64,000 nt of DNA from JACDAN01 sp035707105 (GCA_035707105.1 DASSUI010000024.1:28981-92980); one strand, 5' to 3'. Shown: positions 8,201-16,530, counted from the first letter of the stretch. Translations and numbers: made by a program. Notes: generated by a model not told the origin, from the letters alone.

Positions 8201-9067
8201 ATGAAGAAGGGTCTCTTGCTCGGCGTCTCGATCCTCGCCGTCGCCGTCGTGGCGTCGGTCGCACTTGCGGCGGTGACGAGGATCGTGGCGATCAAGCCGG
8301 ACGGGTTCAGTCCGGTCACGCGAACCATCCAGACGGGCGACTCGATCCGCTGGCGGAACGACGACACGGTGAACCACCAGGTCGTCGCCGACAACGGCCA
8401 CTTCGCATCGCCCGTGCTGAGGCCGCGGCAGACGTACACGCGGGTCTTCAACACGGCGGGGACGTACCGATACCGCGACGCGCTCGAGCCCGCGGAGCGC
8501 GGGACGATCGTCGTCAAGGGCCCGCCGCCCTCGGTCTCGATCAACGCCTCGGCCGGCACGGTGTTCTACGGGGCGGCGATCCGCCTGACGGGCTTCGTCT
8601 CGTCCGGCGCGGCGAACCAGGTCGTCCAGATCTGGGGCCGGCCGTTCGGACAGGCGTCGTTCGTGAAGCTCGCCGACCTGACGACGGCCACGGCGGGTGC
8701 CTACGACTACACGACCACCCCGCAGCTCCTCTCCGAGTACCAGACGAGGTGGGGGAGTCGGATCAGCGCGACGGTCACCGTCGGCGTGCGTCCACGGATC
8801 ACGCTCATCCGGCGCGGCCCGTGGTTCGTGACGTCCGCAAAGGCCGGTCGCTCCTTCAGCCGGCGCTGGGTCTACGTCCAGCGGAAGTCGGCTCTCGGCC
8901 AGTGGGTGAACCGGAAGAAGGTGTTCCTCGGGAGCTCCGGCGCCCGCCGCTTCAAGCTCGACCTGCCGCGTGGACGGCACATCCTGCGGATCTTCATGAC
9001 GACCAACCAGGCCGGCAGCGGCTACCTCTGGAGCCACAGCCGGACGATCGTCGTCCGCAAGCGATAG
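8201..9067 (+). CDS. secreted cupredoxin-like protein without copper ligands
   Basis: A 288-residue exported protein. The signal peptide is residues 1-24 (MKKGLLLGVSILAVAVVASV, cleavage near ALA). A plastocyanin/cupredoxin-like domain covers about 28-105 (GFSPVTRTIQTGDSIRWRNDD...HQVV...AGTYRYRDA), followed by about 180 residues of beta-rich, Ser/Arg-rich sequence that may be Ig-like. His59 is where the first copper His belongs, but the C-x(n)-H of the copper loop reads D93 and E96, so a type 1 copper site is unlikely. ATG 8201 has AAGGGGGG upstream and is chosen over the longer frame. An inverted-repeat terminator follows. Confidence 0.8.
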   Translation: MKKGLLLGVSILAVAVVASVALAAVTRIVAIKPDGFSPVTRTIQTGDSIRWRNDDTVNHQVVADNGHFASPVLRPRQTYTRVFNTAGTYRYRDALEPAERGTIVVKGPPPSVSINASAGTVFYGAAIRLTGFVSSGAANQVVQIWGRPFGQASFVKLADLTTATAGAYDYTTTPQLLSEYQTRWGSRISATVTVGVRPRITLIRRGPWFVTSAKAGRSFSRRWVYVQRKSALGQWVNRKKVFLGSSGARRFKLDLPRGRHILRIFMTTNQAGSGYLWSHSRTIVVRKR

Positions 9068-9075
9068 GGGCTCGC

Positions 9076-9104
9076 AGGGCCGGCGGTATGCTGCCGCCGG
9101 CCCT
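9076..9104 (+). terminator. hairpin terminator after cupredoxin-like gene
   Basis: Perfect 11-bp stem AGGGCCGGCGG / CCGCCGGCCCT with a 7-base loop, 9 bp after the stop codon. No T-run follows, as is common in GC-rich actinobacteria. It separates the gene from the superoxide dismutase gene. Confidence 0.7.
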
Positions 9105-9128
9105 GACCCTCACCTAGAAGGAGCAACC

Positions 9129-9752
9129 TTGTCGACGCTTGCGTTCAACCACGAGGAGATCACCGCCCGTGCGCTGAAGCCGCGCCTCTACGAGCTGGAC
9201 GGCATCTCGCGCGAGTCGGTGGAGGCGCACTACAAGCTGTACCAGGGCTACGTGGCCAAGCGGAACGAGATCCTCGGCAAGCTGGCCGGCGTCGACCTCT
9301 CCTCGGCGAACCAGGTCTTCTCGGACGTGCGGGCGCTGAAGGTCGACCTGACGTTCGCAATCGGCGGGATCAAGAACCACGAGATCTACTTCGAGCACCT
9401 CGGCGGCGACGGCGGCGACCCCGACGGTCCGTTCGCCCAGCTCGTCGAGCGGGACTTCGGGACGGCGGCGGCGTGGCGAGACGACCTCCGCGCGACCGGC
9501 ATGGCCGGCCGCGGCTGGGCCTGGACGGCGTACGACTGGGACGAGGGGCGCCTCTTCAACTACATCGGCGACACGCAGAACACGTATCCGATCTGGAACG
9601 CGACGCCGCTGGTGGCCCTCGACGTCTACGAGCACGCCTACTTCCTCGACTACCAGACGGACCGCGCGTCCTACATCGAGGCGTTCTTCGCAAACCTCGA
9701 CTGGGACACCGTGAACGACTGGGTCGCGCGTTATCAGGTTCCCCTTCGGTGA
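9129..9752 (+). CDS. superoxide dismutase, Fe/Mn family
   Basis: Detoxifies superoxide in the cytoplasm. The 207-residue protein keeps all four metal ligands in recognisable contexts: His in VEAHYKLYQGYV, His in GGIKNHEIYFEHL, and Asp plus His in LDVYEHAYFLDY; the WAWTAYD and NTYPIWNATPL blocks also fit. The N-terminal helix is divergent: the usual HxKHHxxYV is shortened by one residue and lacks the second His pair. The start is TTG at 9129, supported by AAGGAG six bases upstream. Iron versus manganese cannot be told from sequence with confidence. Confidence 0.92.
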   Translation: MSTLAFNHEEITARALKPRLYELDGISRESVEAHYKLYQGYVAKRNEILGKLAGVDLSSANQVFSDVRALKVDLTFAIGGIKNHEIYFEHLGGDGGDPDGPFAQLVERDFGTAAAWRDDLRATGMAGRGWAWTAYDWDEGRLFNYIGDTQNTYPIWNATPLVALDVYEHAYFLDYQTDRASYIEAFFANLDWDTVNDWVARYQVPLR

Positions 9753-9786
9753 ACCTGATTCGCTGAAAGTCTCGCGACTTTCAGCG
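9733..9786 (+). terminator. double hairpin after superoxide dismutase gene
   Basis: Two consecutive inverted repeats. ATCAGGTT/AACCTGAT (9733-9740 with 9752-9759) includes the stop codon, and the perfect 10-bp CGCTGAAAGT/ACTTTCAGCG (9761-9770 with 9777-9786) has a 6-base loop. The second is the more convincing terminator. Confidence 0.7.
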
Positions 9787-9861
9787 ACCCTATGAAGCCG
9801 GGCGGCCTTGGGCCGCGCGGCCGACGAGCGCGGGGCACTTCCTCATCCAGCTGCCGCTGCG

Positions 9862-9886
9862 GCCGAACGGGCTAAGCCCGTTCGGC
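9862..9886 (-). terminator. hairpin overlapping folE2 stop codon
   Basis: Near-perfect 12-bp palindrome GCCGAACGGGCT / AGCCCGTTCGGC with a single central base. The TAG stop of folE2 (9872-9874 on the reverse strand) lies inside the stem, so terminator and coding end are merged. Confidence 0.6.
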
Positions 9887-10852
9887 GGCCAGCCACTCGC
9901 GCAGGCCGGTATGGCCCGTCGAGCCGTTTCCGGCCAGGTCGGAGCGGAGCTCTCGGACGGTGCCGTACCGCTCGGCGACGACGTCGTGGGTGTGGATCGT
10001 CTCCAGGTTCACCTGGCGGGAGTAGAGGAAGTCGCCGTCCTCGAGCGACGGGTACTCGTCCAGGACGCCCTGGAGCGCGAGGCGGACGGAGTCCTCGACG
10101 AACCGCGGCTGCAGGTGTGCGTGCTCGACGACGAAGAGCTCGTCCGGCCGCTTCAGCAGCTCGAAGACGGGCGCGCTCATCGACGACTCGACGATCTCGC
10201 GGAGGTGGAGGGCATTCACGCGTGTCTCGCTCCCGACGAAGAGCGTCCCGCGGCCCCGCTGGTTGTGGGTCGCGAGGGGGACGAGCTGCAGGATCCGCTC
10301 GACGTCGCCCTCGGCGAAACCCGCCTCGAGCAGCCGGTCGGCCGACCGCTCGCGCACGAGCCCCTGCGCGCACGGGCAAGCATTGATCCCGAACGCCTCG
10401 ACGCCGACGACCCGCCGCACGTCCCGCTCGGAGGCGGCGGCGATCCCGATCAGCCCGAGCATCGCCTGGGTGGCGAGCCCCGTGACCGGCGTCCGCCGCT
10501 CGAACGGATACCGCGCCGTGATCCGCGCCTCGGCCCGCCCGGCACCCTGCCGCTCGACGATCTCGCCGGCGATGTGCGCCGCGAGCTCCTCGACGAGGAA
10601 CGCCTCCTCGAGGACGATGTGCTCGATCACCTCCTCGAACAGCTCGGGGAACCGGGACATGTGGACGCCCTTCTGGGCCGCGTCGAGGTCGACGGTGCAC
10701 TCGATCTCCGCGGCGATCAACTTTTCGCTCTCGCCGTACCGGATCCGGACCGCCTTGGAGACCCCGGTGACGCCCGCACGGGACAAGCCGAGACGGACGT
10801 CGGGCTCGGACGCCTGGAGGTCCTGGCGGAAAGCGTCGCTGAGATCGGTCAC
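9872..10852 (-). CDS. folE2: GTP cyclohydrolase FolE2 (type IB)
   Basis: Catalyses the first step from GTP toward tetrahydrofolate or queuosine (dihydroneopterin triphosphate formation), using a metal other than obligatory zinc. The 326-residue protein carries the KGVHMSRF segment (residues 61-68), the catalytic-Cys motif CPCAQ (159-163) and the C-terminal HTHD motif, all typical of COG1469/FolE2-MptA. Start GTG 10852 is preceded by a weak CGGAG; a longer frame reading into the divergent kinase gene is rejected. ThyX elsewhere in the window shares the folate pathway. Confidence 0.93.
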   Translation of the reverse strand: MTDLSDAFRQDLQASEPDVRLGLSRAGVTGVSKAVRIRYGESEKLIAAEIECTVDLDAAQKGVHMSRFPELFEEVIEHIVLEEAFLVEELAAHIAGEIVERQGAGRAEARITARYPFERRTPVTGLATQAMLGLIGIAAASERDVRRVVGVEAFGINACPCAQGLVRERSADRLLEAGFAEGDVERILQLVPLATHNQRGRGTLFVGSETRVNALHLREIVESSMSAPVFELLKRPDELFVVEHAHLQPRFVEDSVRLALQGVLDEYPSLEDGDFLYSRQVNLETIHTHDVVAERYGTVRELRSDLAGNGSTGHTGLREWLAAERA

Positions 10853-10895
10853 TCCGACGGAATAATGGCGGTCGCAACCGACCCGGGAGTCGCTC

Positions 10896-11498
10896 GTGGC
10901 CGAGAAACCGACGTTCGCCCAGCTCGTCTCGCTTGCGTGCCATGACCTCAGGACGCCGCTCGCGACGGCGTCCGGGTTCACCCACACGCTGCAGCGCCTC
11001 GACGTGCTCGAGGACCCTGCCGACCGGTACGTGCAGATGATCGGAGCCGCCTCGGATCAGCTGTCCCAGCTCCTCGACCTCCTGGGAGCGGCGGCGCGGA
11101 TCGAGGCGGGTCGGTTCGAGTTCCAGGCCCGGGAGGCCGACTCGCGCGAGCTCGCGGACACGGCCGCGGCCCAGCTTCGCGCCGGCGACGCCACTGCGGA
11201 CGGCGAAGGTGCACCCGTCAGCCTCGACGCGAACTGGGCGCACACGGCCCTGGCGGCGCTCGGCGAGTGTGTTCGCCGGCACGGGGCGCTCGACCGGGTC
11301 ACGTTCGCCGTCGACGGGCCTGCCGTCTCGATCGGACCGGTCGGCGAGGGCGTGGCTGCGATCGCCGTCGGGGACGACCTGAGGGACTTCGGCGCGGCGG
11401 TGGCGACGCGAGTTCTCACGGCGATGGGCGCCGACATCTCGGCCGACGGCGAGCGGCTCGTCGTCCGGCTGCCGCAGGACGAGTCCGGCCTGCCCTAG
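10896..11498 (+). CDS. reduced histidine kinase-like protein
   Basis: A 200-residue soluble protein. It has an intact HisKA dimerisation helix, with the phosphoacceptor H16 in the H-box CHDLRTPLATASGF, and an HATPase-like remainder (about residues 90-195) in which N, G1 and G2 ATP-binding boxes cannot be recognised. It has no sensor or membrane domain, and no response regulator gene is adjacent. It might act as a phosphotransfer or dimerisation partner, or be an eroded kinase. GTG 10896 follows GGGAG by seven bases. Confidence 0.75.
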   Translation: MAEKPTFAQLVSLACHDLRTPLATASGFTHTLQRLDVLEDPADRYVQMIGAASDQLSQLLDLLGAAARIEAGRFEFQAREADSRELADTAAAQLRAGDATADGEGAPVSLDANWAHTALAALGECVRRHGALDRVTFAVDGPAVSIGPVGEGVAAIAVGDDLRDFGAAVATRVLTAMGADISADGERLVVRLPQDESGLP

Positions 11499-12322
11499 CG
11501 GAGCAGCCGGGATAGGCGGCGGTCCTTCAGGATCCGACCCTCGGTCTGGCAGGTGGCGCAGTAGTAGATCGTGTGCTCCTCGAAGTCGACCCGCGCGATC
11601 GGCGTGCCGCAGACGTGGCACGGCTCGCCGAGGCGGTTGTGCACCCGGTACGTCTTCTTGTCGTTCGCCCCGCGCTCGCGGAGCTCCAGGCCGCGGGCGA
11701 GCTCCGCGTCGATCGCCGCGGCGAGCCGGGCGACCTCCTCCTCGTCGAGCTCCTTGGTCAGCGCATACGGCGAGAGGCCCGCGTGGTGGAGGATCTCGTT
11801 CGCCCAGGCGCGGCCGATCCCTGCGATCACGCGCTGGTCTCGCAGCAGCGAATGGAGCCGGCGCGACTCGGCCGCGCAGATCTCCGCGAGACGCTCGGCG
11901 CCGATCCCGTACGCCTCGGGGCCGAGGTGCGCGAGCTCCTCCTCCGCCTGCTCGGGCGTGAGCAGCCAGACGCCGGCCCGCTTCTTCGCGCCGGCCTCGG
12001 TGAGCACGAGCTGCGCCCCGCCCTGGAACTCGAGGCGGAACGCCGGCGTCTTCGGCCCCGATTCGCCGGTGCGGAGGTACTTGAGACGGCCGGCCGTCAT
12101 CAGGTGGAACAGCAGGACGAGCTCGCCGTCCTCGGTCGGCATCAGCAGGCGCTTCGCCCGCCGCTCGACGCCCTCCAGCCGGCGGCCCTCGAGCGCTGCG
12201 AGCGGCGGGTCGTAAGTCTTCAGCGTCGCGATGTGCGCGGGACCGGCCTTGACGATCGGGAACGCAGACACCGGATCGTTCAGCCGGCGGCGCCAGGCCT
12301 CCATCTCGGGGAATTCGGGCAC
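11495..12322 (-). CDS. DNA-formamidopyrimidine glycosylase / endonuclease VIII family
   Basis: Base-excision repair glycosylase/AP lyase. The mature N-terminus P2-E3 (MPEFPEMEAW) is the catalytic start of the Fpg/Nei family, with the conserved Lys of the RRAKRLLM strand near residue 57 and a central helix-two-turn-helix (IAGIGRAWANEILHHAGLSP). The C-terminal zinc finger uses C235, C238, C255 and C258. At 275 residues it has family length. MPEFPE in place of MPELPE makes the Fpg versus Nei choice uncertain. It overlaps the kinase-like gene tail to tail by 4 bp and starts at GTG, 16 bp from the divergent asparaginase gene. Confidence 0.92.
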   Translation of the reverse strand: MPEFPEMEAWRRRLNDPVSAFPIVKAGPAHIATLKTYDPPLAALEGRRLEGVERRAKRLLMPTEDGELVLLFHLMTAGRLKYLRTGESGPKTPAFRLEFQGGAQLVLTEAGAKKRAGVWLLTPEQAEEELAHLGPEAYGIGAERLAEICAAESRRLHSLLRDQRVIAGIGRAWANEILHHAGLSPYALTKELDEEEVARLAAAIDAELARGLELRERGANDKKTYRVHNRLGEPCHVCGTPIARVDFEEHTIYYCATCQTEGRILKDRRLSRLLR

Positions 12323-12338
12323 TTAGGCTGCGGTCTCC

Positions 12339-13223
12339 ATGGCCGAGGCGATCACGGTAGCCGTCCGACGCGGAGACACCGTCGAGGCGCAGCATGTCGT
12401 CCACGCGGTGGCCGTGCGGGACGGCGCCGTGGTGGCCGAGGCGGGCGACGGCGGGCTCGTGACGTTCATGCGGTCGGCGGCCAAGCCCCTCCAGGCCCTT
12501 CCGGTCGCGCGCGCCCGACCGGATCTCGACGATCGCGAGCTCGCGATCGCGTCGGCGTCGCACCTTGCCGATCCGCAGCAGATCGGCGCCGTGCGCTCGC
12601 TGCTCGCGAAGGCGCCGGCGAAGGAGGACGAGCTCGAGTGCGGCGCGGAGGGCGACCCGCCGACCCCGATCCGCCACAACTGCTCGGGGAAGCACGCCGG
12701 GTTCCTCGCCCTCAGCCGCGCGAAGGGCTGGGACTCGCGCGGCTACCGGCTGCCCGACCACCCGGTGCAGCGGGCGATGCTGACCGAGGTCGCCGCGGCC
12801 GCCGGTGTCCGCGAGGCGGAGATCCCGACTGCCGTCGACGGCTGCGGTGTCGTCAACTTCGCGCTGCCGCTCGAGCGGATGGCCTACGCGTACTCGCGGT
12901 TCGAGCAGCTGGAGGCCGGCCCGCGCGTGGCTGCGGCGATGCGTGCGCACCCGGTGTTGATCCGAGGCCCGGGCGGGCCGGACACCGTGCTCATGCAGGC
13001 GGTGCCCGGCTGGATCGCCAAGGGCGGGGCGGAGGGGCTGCTCTGCGCCGCGGGGCCGGGCGGCCTCGGCGTTGCGCTCAAGGTCGCCGACGGCGCGGCA
13101 CGGGCGGTCGGTCCGGCGCTCGCGGTGTTCCTCGGCCAGCTCGGCTTCCCGCTCGAGCCGCTTGCGACGAGCCCGGTCGACAATAGTCGCGGGGAGATCG
13201 TCGGCGAAATTCGAGTCGATTGA
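12339..13223 (+). CDS. L-asparaginase II family protein (Rhizobium etli type)
   Basis: Likely hydrolyses L-asparagine to aspartate and ammonia. The 294-residue sequence carries the family blocks FMRSAAKPLQA, ASHLADPQQ, HNCSGKHAGFLA with the catalytic Ser/Lys region, DGCGVVNFALPL, and the C-terminal DNSRGEIVGE. This family is unrelated to E. coli AnsA/AnsB. No signal peptide is present, so it is cytoplasmic. The start ATG 12339 is 16 bp from the oppositely oriented glycosylase gene, so their promoters overlap. Confidence 0.9.
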   Translation: MAEAITVAVRRGDTVEAQHVVHAVAVRDGAVVAEAGDGGLVTFMRSAAKPLQALPVARARPDLDDRELAIASASHLADPQQIGAVRSLLAKAPAKEDELECGAEGDPPTPIRHNCSGKHAGFLALSRAKGWDSRGYRLPDHPVQRAMLTEVAAAAGVREAEIPTAVDGCGVVNFALPLERMAYAYSRFEQLEAGPRVAAAMRAHPVLIRGPGGPDTVLMQAVPGWIAKGGAEGLLCAAGPGGLGVALKVADGAARAVGPALAVFLGQLGFPLEPLATSPVDNSRGEIVGEIRVD

Positions 13224-13277
13224 TACATGTCTCTCTATCGCTCGGAATCGGGTTTTCCACACTCCGTTAAGAAAATG

Positions 13278-13306
13278 TTGGTACCTGTGGAATGCCGTTG
13301 TATATT
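13278..13306 (+). promoter_or_regulatory. sigma-70-type promoter of the principal sigma gene
   Basis: TTGGTA (13278-13283), a spacer of exactly 17 bp, and TATATT (13301-13306). This is the closest match to the vegetative consensus in the window and implies a transcript leader of about 80 bases before the TTG start of the sigma gene. Confidence 0.75.
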
Positions 13307-13392
13307 CCGGCGGCCGGAGGGGAGCCGGGCGGAGGGCCGGCTCTCGCGTCAGTAGTCGTAACCGTCGCAGCGCGGAGAAAGTCGAGGTCCCA

Positions 13393-14502
13393 TTGCTCAC
13401 GGTCGACATCTCGCTACCCGACGTCGAAGAGCTTCACAAGCTCGTCCAGGACGGACAAGAGAAGGGGTTCCTCACGTACGACGAGATCGTCTCGGCGCTC
13501 GAAGAGGTCGAGCTCACGAAGGAGCAGGTCGAAGACTTCTACACGTATCTGATCGACCACTCGGTGGAGCTGGTCGAGGGGGACCAGCACAAGCATCCGC
13601 CTCACGAGCAGCCGGCGTTGGCCGAGCCGGAGGAGTCCACCGCGAAGACGCCCAAGCTGGATCTGACCGTCGAGCCGTCGCTCGACTCGCTCCGGCTCTA
13701 CCTGCGGGAGATCGGCAAGGTGCCCCTCCTCACCGCCGACCAGGAGATCTACCTCGCCAAGCGCATCGAGCGCGGCGACATGTACGCGAAGACGCAGATG
13801 ATCGAGGCCAACCTGCGTCTCGTCGTCTCGATCGCGAAGGGATACCTCGGTCGCGGCCTCAGCTTCCTCGACCTGATCCAGGAGGGCTCGCTCGGCCTCA
13901 TCCGCGCGGTCGAGAAGTTCGACTACCGGAAGGGCTTCAAGTTCTCGACCTACGCCACCTGGTGGATCCGCCAGGCGGTCACTCGGGCGATCGCCGACAA
14001 GGCGCGCACGATCCGGATTCCCGTCCACATGGTCGAGAAGCTGAACAAGGTCGTGCACATCGAGCGGCAGCTCGTCCAGCGGCTCGGCCGCGAGCCGCAG
14101 CCGGAGGAGATCGCCCAGGAGCTGGAGATGAGCACCGAGGAGGTCCGCGAGATCCTGCGCATGTCCCAGCTGCCCATCTCGCTCGAGAAGCCGATCGGCG
14201 AGGAGGAGGAGAGCGAGCTCGGCGACTTCGTCGAGGACGACAGCGCCGAGTCGCCCTTCGACACCGCGTCGCTGACGCTGCGCCGCGAGGACGTCCAGCG
14301 GGCACTCGACTCGCTCCCGGAGCGCGAGCGGAAGGTGATCGAGCTGCGCTACGGGCTGCTCGGCACGCAGCCGTTCACGCTCGAAGAGGTCGGGCGGGCG
14401 TTCGGCGTCACGCGCGAGCGGATCCGGCAGATCGAGAACAGCACCCTCAAGCGCCTCGAGTCCCTGCCCGAGGCACAGGGTCTCCGCGACTGCGGCGTCT
14501 AG
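13393..14502 (+). CDS. rpoD: principal RNA polymerase sigma factor (RpoD/SigA family)
   Basis: A 369-residue vegetative sigma factor. A short region 1.1-like N-terminus (GFLTYDEIVSALEEVELT) is followed by region 1.2 (LDSLRLYLREIGKVPLLT), region 2 with ANLRLVVSIAKGYLGRGLSFLDLIQEG and the melting motif KFSTYATWWIRQAVTRAIA, region 3 (IPVHMVEKLNKV) and region 4 ending VTRERIRQIENSTLKRL. No ATG or GTG occurs in frame near the conserved N-terminus; TTG 13393, five bases after GAGG, is the only sensible start. A consensus promoter lies about 90-115 bp upstream. Confidence 0.95.
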   Translation: MLTVDISLPDVEELHKLVQDGQEKGFLTYDEIVSALEEVELTKEQVEDFYTYLIDHSVELVEGDQHKHPPHEQPALAEPEESTAKTPKLDLTVEPSLDSLRLYLREIGKVPLLTADQEIYLAKRIERGDMYAKTQMIEANLRLVVSIAKGYLGRGLSFLDLIQEGSLGLIRAVEKFDYRKGFKFSTYATWWIRQAVTRAIADKARTIRIPVHMVEKLNKVVHIERQLVQRLGREPQPEEIAQELEMSTEEVREILRMSQLPISLEKPIGEEEESELGDFVEDDSAESPFDTASLTLRREDVQRALDSLPERERKVIELRYGLLGTQPFTLEEVGRAFGVTRERIRQIENSTLKRLESLPEAQGLRDCGV

Positions 14503-14667
14503 CTACGCCGCGTCTGCGTGCTGCGGGTCGTCGGCCCGGCCGATCGGCACGAACAGCTTGCAGTGCGGGCACTTGAACCCTGCGCGCGACGTGTTCGGCC
14601 CCAGAATGTCGGCCTCGAAGGACTTCCCGCAGTGCGGACAGACGTGCGTTTCGTGGGATGCGGCCAC
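14503..14667 (-). CDS. small zinc-ribbon protein
   Basis: A 54-residue protein from GTG 14667 with two CxxC knuckles, C10-P-H-C13 and C33-P-H-C36, separated by 19 residues (CPHCGKSFEAD ... FKCPHC). This is a classic zinc ribbon that may bind nucleic acid or protein. It abuts the sigma gene end to end with no intervening base. Longer in-frame starts upstream would run through the divergent ABC transporter gene and are rejected. Function unknown. Confidence 0.65.
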   Translation of the reverse strand: MAASHETHVCPHCGKSFEADILGPNTSRAGFKCPHCKLFVPIGRADDPQHADAA

Positions 14668-14737
14668 GGAGCGACCGTACCGGTCGCGGGCAGGGCCCCC
14701 GGGATTCGTGAAGGCATCTAAAGACGCTCCGTACTCG

Positions 14738-14766
14738 TTGCTCGCAGAGCCGAAAACGTCTATAAG
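14738..14766 (+). promoter_or_regulatory. promoter of the amino acid ABC transporter operon
   Basis: TTGCTC (14738-14743), 17-bp spacer, TATAAG (14761-14766). The expected transcription start near 14773 lies downstream of an in-frame ATG at 14770, which supports ATG 14797 as the real translation start. Confidence 0.65.
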
Positions 14767-14796
14767 CGAATGACGATGGGGGTGGAGGGGAGCGCG

Positions 14797-15597
14797 ATGG
14801 CGGTCGCCACGGCGACGCAACCGGTCGTCCGTCTGGAGGGCGTGCAGAAGCGCTTCGGCGACCATGTCGTGCTGGAGGGGATCGACCTCACGATCGACCC
14901 GCGTCAGGTGCTCGTGGTGATCGGCCCGAGCGGGAGCGGCAAGAGCACGCTGCTCCGCTGCATCAACCTGCTGGAGCCGATCCAGCAGGGGCGGATCTTC
15001 CTCGAGGGCGAGGAGATCACGCGGAAGGGAGCGAACGCGAGCGCGATCCGGCAGCGGATCGGCATCGTCTTCCAGCAGTTCAACCTCTTCCCGCACCTGA
15101 GGACGCTGGACAACGTGACGCTCGCGGCGCGCCGGGTGAAAAGGCAGCCGCGCCGCAAGGCCGAGGAGCGGGGGCGGGAGCTCCTCGCGCGGGTCGGGCT
15201 CGCCGAGAAGGCGGAGAGCTATCCGCACCAGCTCTCGGGCGGCCAGCAGCAGCGGGTCGCGATCGCCCGCGCGCTGATGATGGAGCCGCACGTGATGCTC
15301 TTCGACGAGGTCACGTCGGCCCTCGACCCGGAGCTCGTCGGTGAAGTGCTCGTGGTCATGCGCGACCTCGCCGAGAGCGGCATGACCATGGCCGTGGTCA
15401 CGCACGAGATGCAGTTTGCTCGCGAAGTTGGCGACCGCCTCGTCTTCATGGACGAGGGCCGCATCGTCGAGCGGGGGAGGCCGGAAGACGTCCTCTCCAA
15501 CCCGAGGGAGGAACGGACGCGCCGGTTCCTCCGCCGGAGCATGCAGCTGGCGCACTCACTCGAGGAACTCAGCGTCCAAGAAGGAGGGTCTGAATGA
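14797..15597 (+). CDS. polar amino acid ABC transporter ATP-binding protein
   Basis: The energising subunit of a GlnQ/HisP-type importer, 266 residues. Walker A GPSGSGKS is at 43-50, the Q-loop at QQFNLFPH, the signature LSGGQQQR at 146-153, Walker B VMLFDE at 166-171, and the H-loop at VVTHEM. ATG 14797 follows GGAGGGG and fits the promoter position. The next gene's ATG overlaps its stop (ATGA), beginning a four-gene operon with a binding protein and two permeases. Confidence 0.94.
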   Translation: MAVATATQPVVRLEGVQKRFGDHVVLEGIDLTIDPRQVLVVIGPSGSGKSTLLRCINLLEPIQQGRIFLEGEEITRKGANASAIRQRIGIVFQQFNLFPHLRTLDNVTLAARRVKRQPRRKAEERGRELLARVGLAEKAESYPHQLSGGQQQRVAIARALMMEPHVMLFDEVTSALDPELVGEVLVVMRDLAESGMTMAVVTHEMQFAREVGDRLVFMDEGRIVERGRPEDVLSNPREERTRRFLRRSMQLAHSLEELSVQEGGSE

Positions 15598-16514
15598 AAA
15601 AGTTGTTGATCGCGACCGTCGTCGCGGTCTTCGCGGCCGTCGTGTTCGCGGCTCTCAGCGTTGCGGCGCCGTGGAGCGGTTCGGCGAAGGCGGAGGCGGA
15701 CGCGGCAAACAGGCTCCCGCCGCTTCCGGCGGACGTCCGCCAGAGACGGCGATGGAAGATCGGCGTCAAGTGCGACTTCCCGCCGTTCGGCTACATCAAC
15801 CGGCAAAACAGGAACGCGGGTTACGACGTGGACGTCGCGCGTCGGTTCGCCGAGCTGGCGTTCGGGCGGCGCAACCGCGTGAGCCTCACCTGCGTCACGA
15901 CCCCGAGCCGGATCCCTGCACTTCAGCGGGGCGACGTGGACATCATCATCTCGACGCTCACCTGGACGTCGGCGCGGGAGGAGATCATCGACTACTCCTA
16001 CCCGTACTACAACGCCACCGGGCGGCTGCTCGTGCCGAACAACTCGCCGCTCGTCACCTCTCGCCTGACCGCGCTCCGCGGCAGGCGGGTCGCGACGACC
16101 CGGGGCTCGATCTACGACCGCTACATCGGGAACTGCTTCCCGACGGCGTCGAAGTTGCTGACGGACTCGCCGGTCGCCGCGCTCGAGAACCTGCGCTCCG
16201 GCCGAGCCGACGCGTTCATGTTCGACGACACCTTCCTGCTGGGCATCGCCGCGAACGACGACAACCTGCGGATGACGAACCACAAGTTCCTGGCCGTCCC
16301 GTACGGGATCGGGATCAGGAAGGGCGAGCGGACGATGAAGCGGTGGGTGGACGCCGCGATCCTGCAGATGAAGCGCCGGGACGAGTTCTGGAAGATCCTG
16401 CGGGCGAACTCGCCCCGCCAGTTCTGGCGGTTCTTCCTGACCAACGTCCCCCGGCCGAGGACGAAGGAGGCGTACCCGCGGGGCAGGGTGCCGGAGAACG
16501 AGTGCCCGCGCTGA
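15594..16514 (+). CDS. amino acid ABC transporter substrate-binding protein
   Basis: A 306-residue solute-binding protein of family 3 (SBP_bac_3). The N-terminal signal segment (MKKLLIATVVAVFAAVVFAA) has no lipobox Cys. The bilobed domain shows the typical CDFPPFGYI entry, GYDVDVARRFAEL, LTWTSAREEIIDYSYPYY and the interdomain GRRVATTRGSIYD. The acidic/neutral residue pattern does not decide the amino acid bound. It overlaps the ATPase gene by 4 bp and is followed by a stable hairpin before the permease gene. Confidence 0.93.
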   Translation: MKKLLIATVVAVFAAVVFAALSVAAPWSGSAKAEADAANRLPPLPADVRQRRRWKIGVKCDFPPFGYINRQNRNAGYDVDVARRFAELAFGRRNRVSLTCVTTPSRIPALQRGDVDIIISTLTWTSAREEIIDYSYPYYNATGRLLVPNNSPLVTSRLTALRGRRVATTRGSIYDRYIGNCFPTASKLLTDSPVAALENLRSGRADAFMFDDTFLLGIAANDDNLRMTNHKFLAVPYGIGIRKGERTMKRWVDAAILQMKRRDEFWKILRANSPRQFWRFFLTNVPRPRTKEAYPRGRVPENECPR

Positions 16515-16530
16515 CCCGCGCCTGAGTCGG

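Noticed and set aside
13072..13392. Longer N-terminal extension of the principal sigma factor frame
   Set aside because: It would run through the 3' part of the asparaginase gene and the promoter; the extension has no sigma-like sequence.
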